Positions 63,123 to 64,000 of a DNA stretch of 64,000 nucleotides are shown in pieces. The position numbers and the translations under genes are program-made. Location of the stretch: contig CBDEVP010000001.1 in assembly GCA_965243485.1 (NCBI GenBank), positions 1,736,001 to 1,800,000 of the forward strand, read 5' to 3'. Below the pieces are notes generated by a model that was given only the letters and a program-made list of their open reading frames with translations, did no database searches and was not told the DNA's origin. Source of the DNA: UBA7330 sp965243485 (GTDB lineage Bacteria > Bacteroidota > Bacteroidia > Cytophagales > Cyclobacteriaceae). Every line of letters starts with the position of its first letter. Positions within the stretch are counted from its first letter, which is position 1.

Positions 63123-63746
63123 TCACATTTCAAGTAAATGATACCTGATGTATTTGTGGATCACATCCAAAGCGGTATTAAAATCAGTATGGTTAGGGAT
63201 GATGAGGTCGGATTTTGATTTGAGTGGCCCGATGAATTTTTCATAGGCCGGGATCACGTGGTTTTTAAAGCGATACATCACATCTTCCATGTCGTATCCG
63301 CGTTCCTTCCCATCTCTGACGATCCTCCTGGAAAGCATCAGGTAGTCCGGCGCTTCTATGAATATCCTCAGGTCAAGCAACTCATTGATCTTTTCAAAAT
63401 AAAAAGTGAAGATTCCCTCCACCAGCAGGATCCGTGCAGGTTTGAGATGCAGTACCTCCGAATCCTCTTTCTTATTATTGAAGGTGTAAGTATTGATCCG
63501 GACAGACCTGCCTTCCATAAGATCTGTCAGGTCCTTAAAAAATTTTTCATCATCCAGAGATTCGGGAAGGTCAAAGTTCTCAATCCCCTGTGAATCCACC
63601 GGTTGCTGGTCGATCGGCCTGTAATAGTTGTCGAAAGAAATCACTGTGACTTCTCCCTCTTTGAAAGTATCCTTTAGCTCTTTGATGAATAAGGTCTTTC
63701 CGGATCCACTGCCGCCTGCAATCCCGATGATCATGGGCCTACTCAT
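63123..63746 (-). CDS. udk: Uridine kinase
   Basis: 207 residues. GIAGGSGSGKTLF is the P-loop, VISFDNYY the uridine-binding DxYY segment, and RRIVRDGKERGYDMEDVMYRF the lid and late helix typical of Udk, which phosphorylates uridine and cytidine to UMP and CMP. It overlaps the upstream rdgB gene by eight bases on the same strand. Confidence 0.92.
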   Translation of the reverse strand: MSRPMIIGIAGGSGSGKTLFIKELKDTFKEGEVTVISFDNYYRPIDQQPVDSQGIENFDLPESLDDEKFFKDLTDLMEGRSVRINTYTFNNKKEDSEVLHLKPARILLVEGIFTFYFEKINELLDLRIFIEAPDYLMLSRRIVRDGKERGYDMEDVMYRFKNHVIPAYEKFIGPLKSKSDLIIPNHTDFNTALDVIHKYIRYHLLEM

Positions 63747-64000
63747 GGGCTGATGACAGGAAGGAAAAGAATTTATTGAATGCGATGGACCGGTGAGAGA
63801 TCTTGTTTTTGTCGGCCAGGGTCATTTCTGCAAAGGTTTTATCATATCCATCGGGCATAAAGATCGGGTCATACCCAAATCCGGCTTCACCCCTGGGCTC
63901 CTCCAGAATTTTACCATTCACGATCCCTTCAAAAGCATTCGCAGTGCCCCGGCTATCGAAATAGCAAATGATTGTTTTGAAGCGGGCGGTCCTGTCTTTG
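63739..64000 (-). CDS. rdgB: XTP/dITP diphosphatase RdgB/HAM1 (C-terminal part, cut by window edge)
   Basis: The frame continues from the right edge (KDRTARFKTIICYFDSRGTA...) and covers the last third of the protein. GEAGFGYDPIFMPDGYDKTFAEMTLADKNKISHRSIAF is the family signature (GYDP and KxxxSHR motifs of Ham1-type purine diphosphatases that remove ITP, dITP and XTP). It overlaps udk by eight bases, so the two genes are coupled. Confidence 0.92.
   Translation of the reverse strand, partial: KDRTARFKTIICYFDSRGTANAFEGIVNGKILEEPRGEAGFGYDPIFMPDGYDKTFAEMTLADKNKISHRSIAFNKFFSFLSSAHE

Noticed and set aside
1..64000. CRISPR array, tRNA, rRNA, prophage integrase
   Set aside because: Scanned for regular spacer-repeat arrays, cloverleaf and rRNA-like sequence, and integrase patterns; none was seen.

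Overview
The window looks like a chromosomal segment of a Bacteroidota bacterium, most likely of the Cytophagales/Cytophagia type. The indicators are type IX secretion genes (a PorU sortase next to a PorV/PorQ-family barrel), a fused SecDF, a TANFOR-domain surface protein, Bacteroidota-style lipoproteins, PspC-GIN and PadR proteins, and generally weak Shine-Dalgarno signals. No rRNA, tRNA or CRISPR array was recognised.

Left part (1-27.3 kb), mostly ordinary chromosome: a two-gene tail carrying a possible flavin-attachment motif; a PSCyt1/PSD1 plus DUF1501 pair facing a divergent AraC regulator; an ABC ATPase, cobalamin adenosyltransferase, IlvE-type aminotransferase and SCP2 protein; the T9SS block porV2-porU-PAP2 on the minus strand (porU broken by a frameshift); a PadR / small ORF / PspC operon with three 17-bp direct repeats in front; a metallo-beta-lactamase-fold hydrolase; leuA; then unrecognised secreted or membrane proteins and a DUF5995 protein.

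Middle (27.3-43.1 kb), a defence island. It is approached through about 1.7 kb that is gene-poor and rich in palindromic repeats, with one CHRD lipoprotein in it. Then come a broken Abi_2 gene, a flotillin-like N-terminal protein, a PD-(D/E)XK-like nuclease, a PUA/EVE-like-HNH endonuclease and a compact five-gene operon hsdM-hsdS-kwaA-kwaB-hsdR. In that operon a two-gene Kiwa system sits between the specificity and restriction genes of a type I R-M system. A HigB-like toxin and a HigA/ImmA-IrrE antitoxin are divergent from hsdM. hsdR carries an apparent single-base insertion.

Right part (43-64 kb): a TPR protein, a MITE-like element, then a minus-strand trio of secreted proteins (TANFOR/FN3 surface protein, papain/CHAP-like putative cysteine hydrolase, YARHG-domain protein) whose promoter side holds two copies of a composite palindromic repeat. 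After that come an aminotransferase, a DUF6265-like gene (broken), a BCCT transporter, a SelT/SelW-like protein, a YeiH-type exporter (broken), an outer-membrane protein, a DsbA-like protein, an Hpt protein, thioredoxin, secDF, uridine kinase and the 3' end of rdgB.

A recurring oddity is that five genes (porU, abi, hsdR, a DUF6265-like gene, yeiH) are each interrupted by one apparent one-base indel, four of them inside A/T homopolymers of 4-5 bases. Either several genes have really decayed, or the assembly has residual homopolymer errors. This affects whether the restriction system and the sortase are functional.
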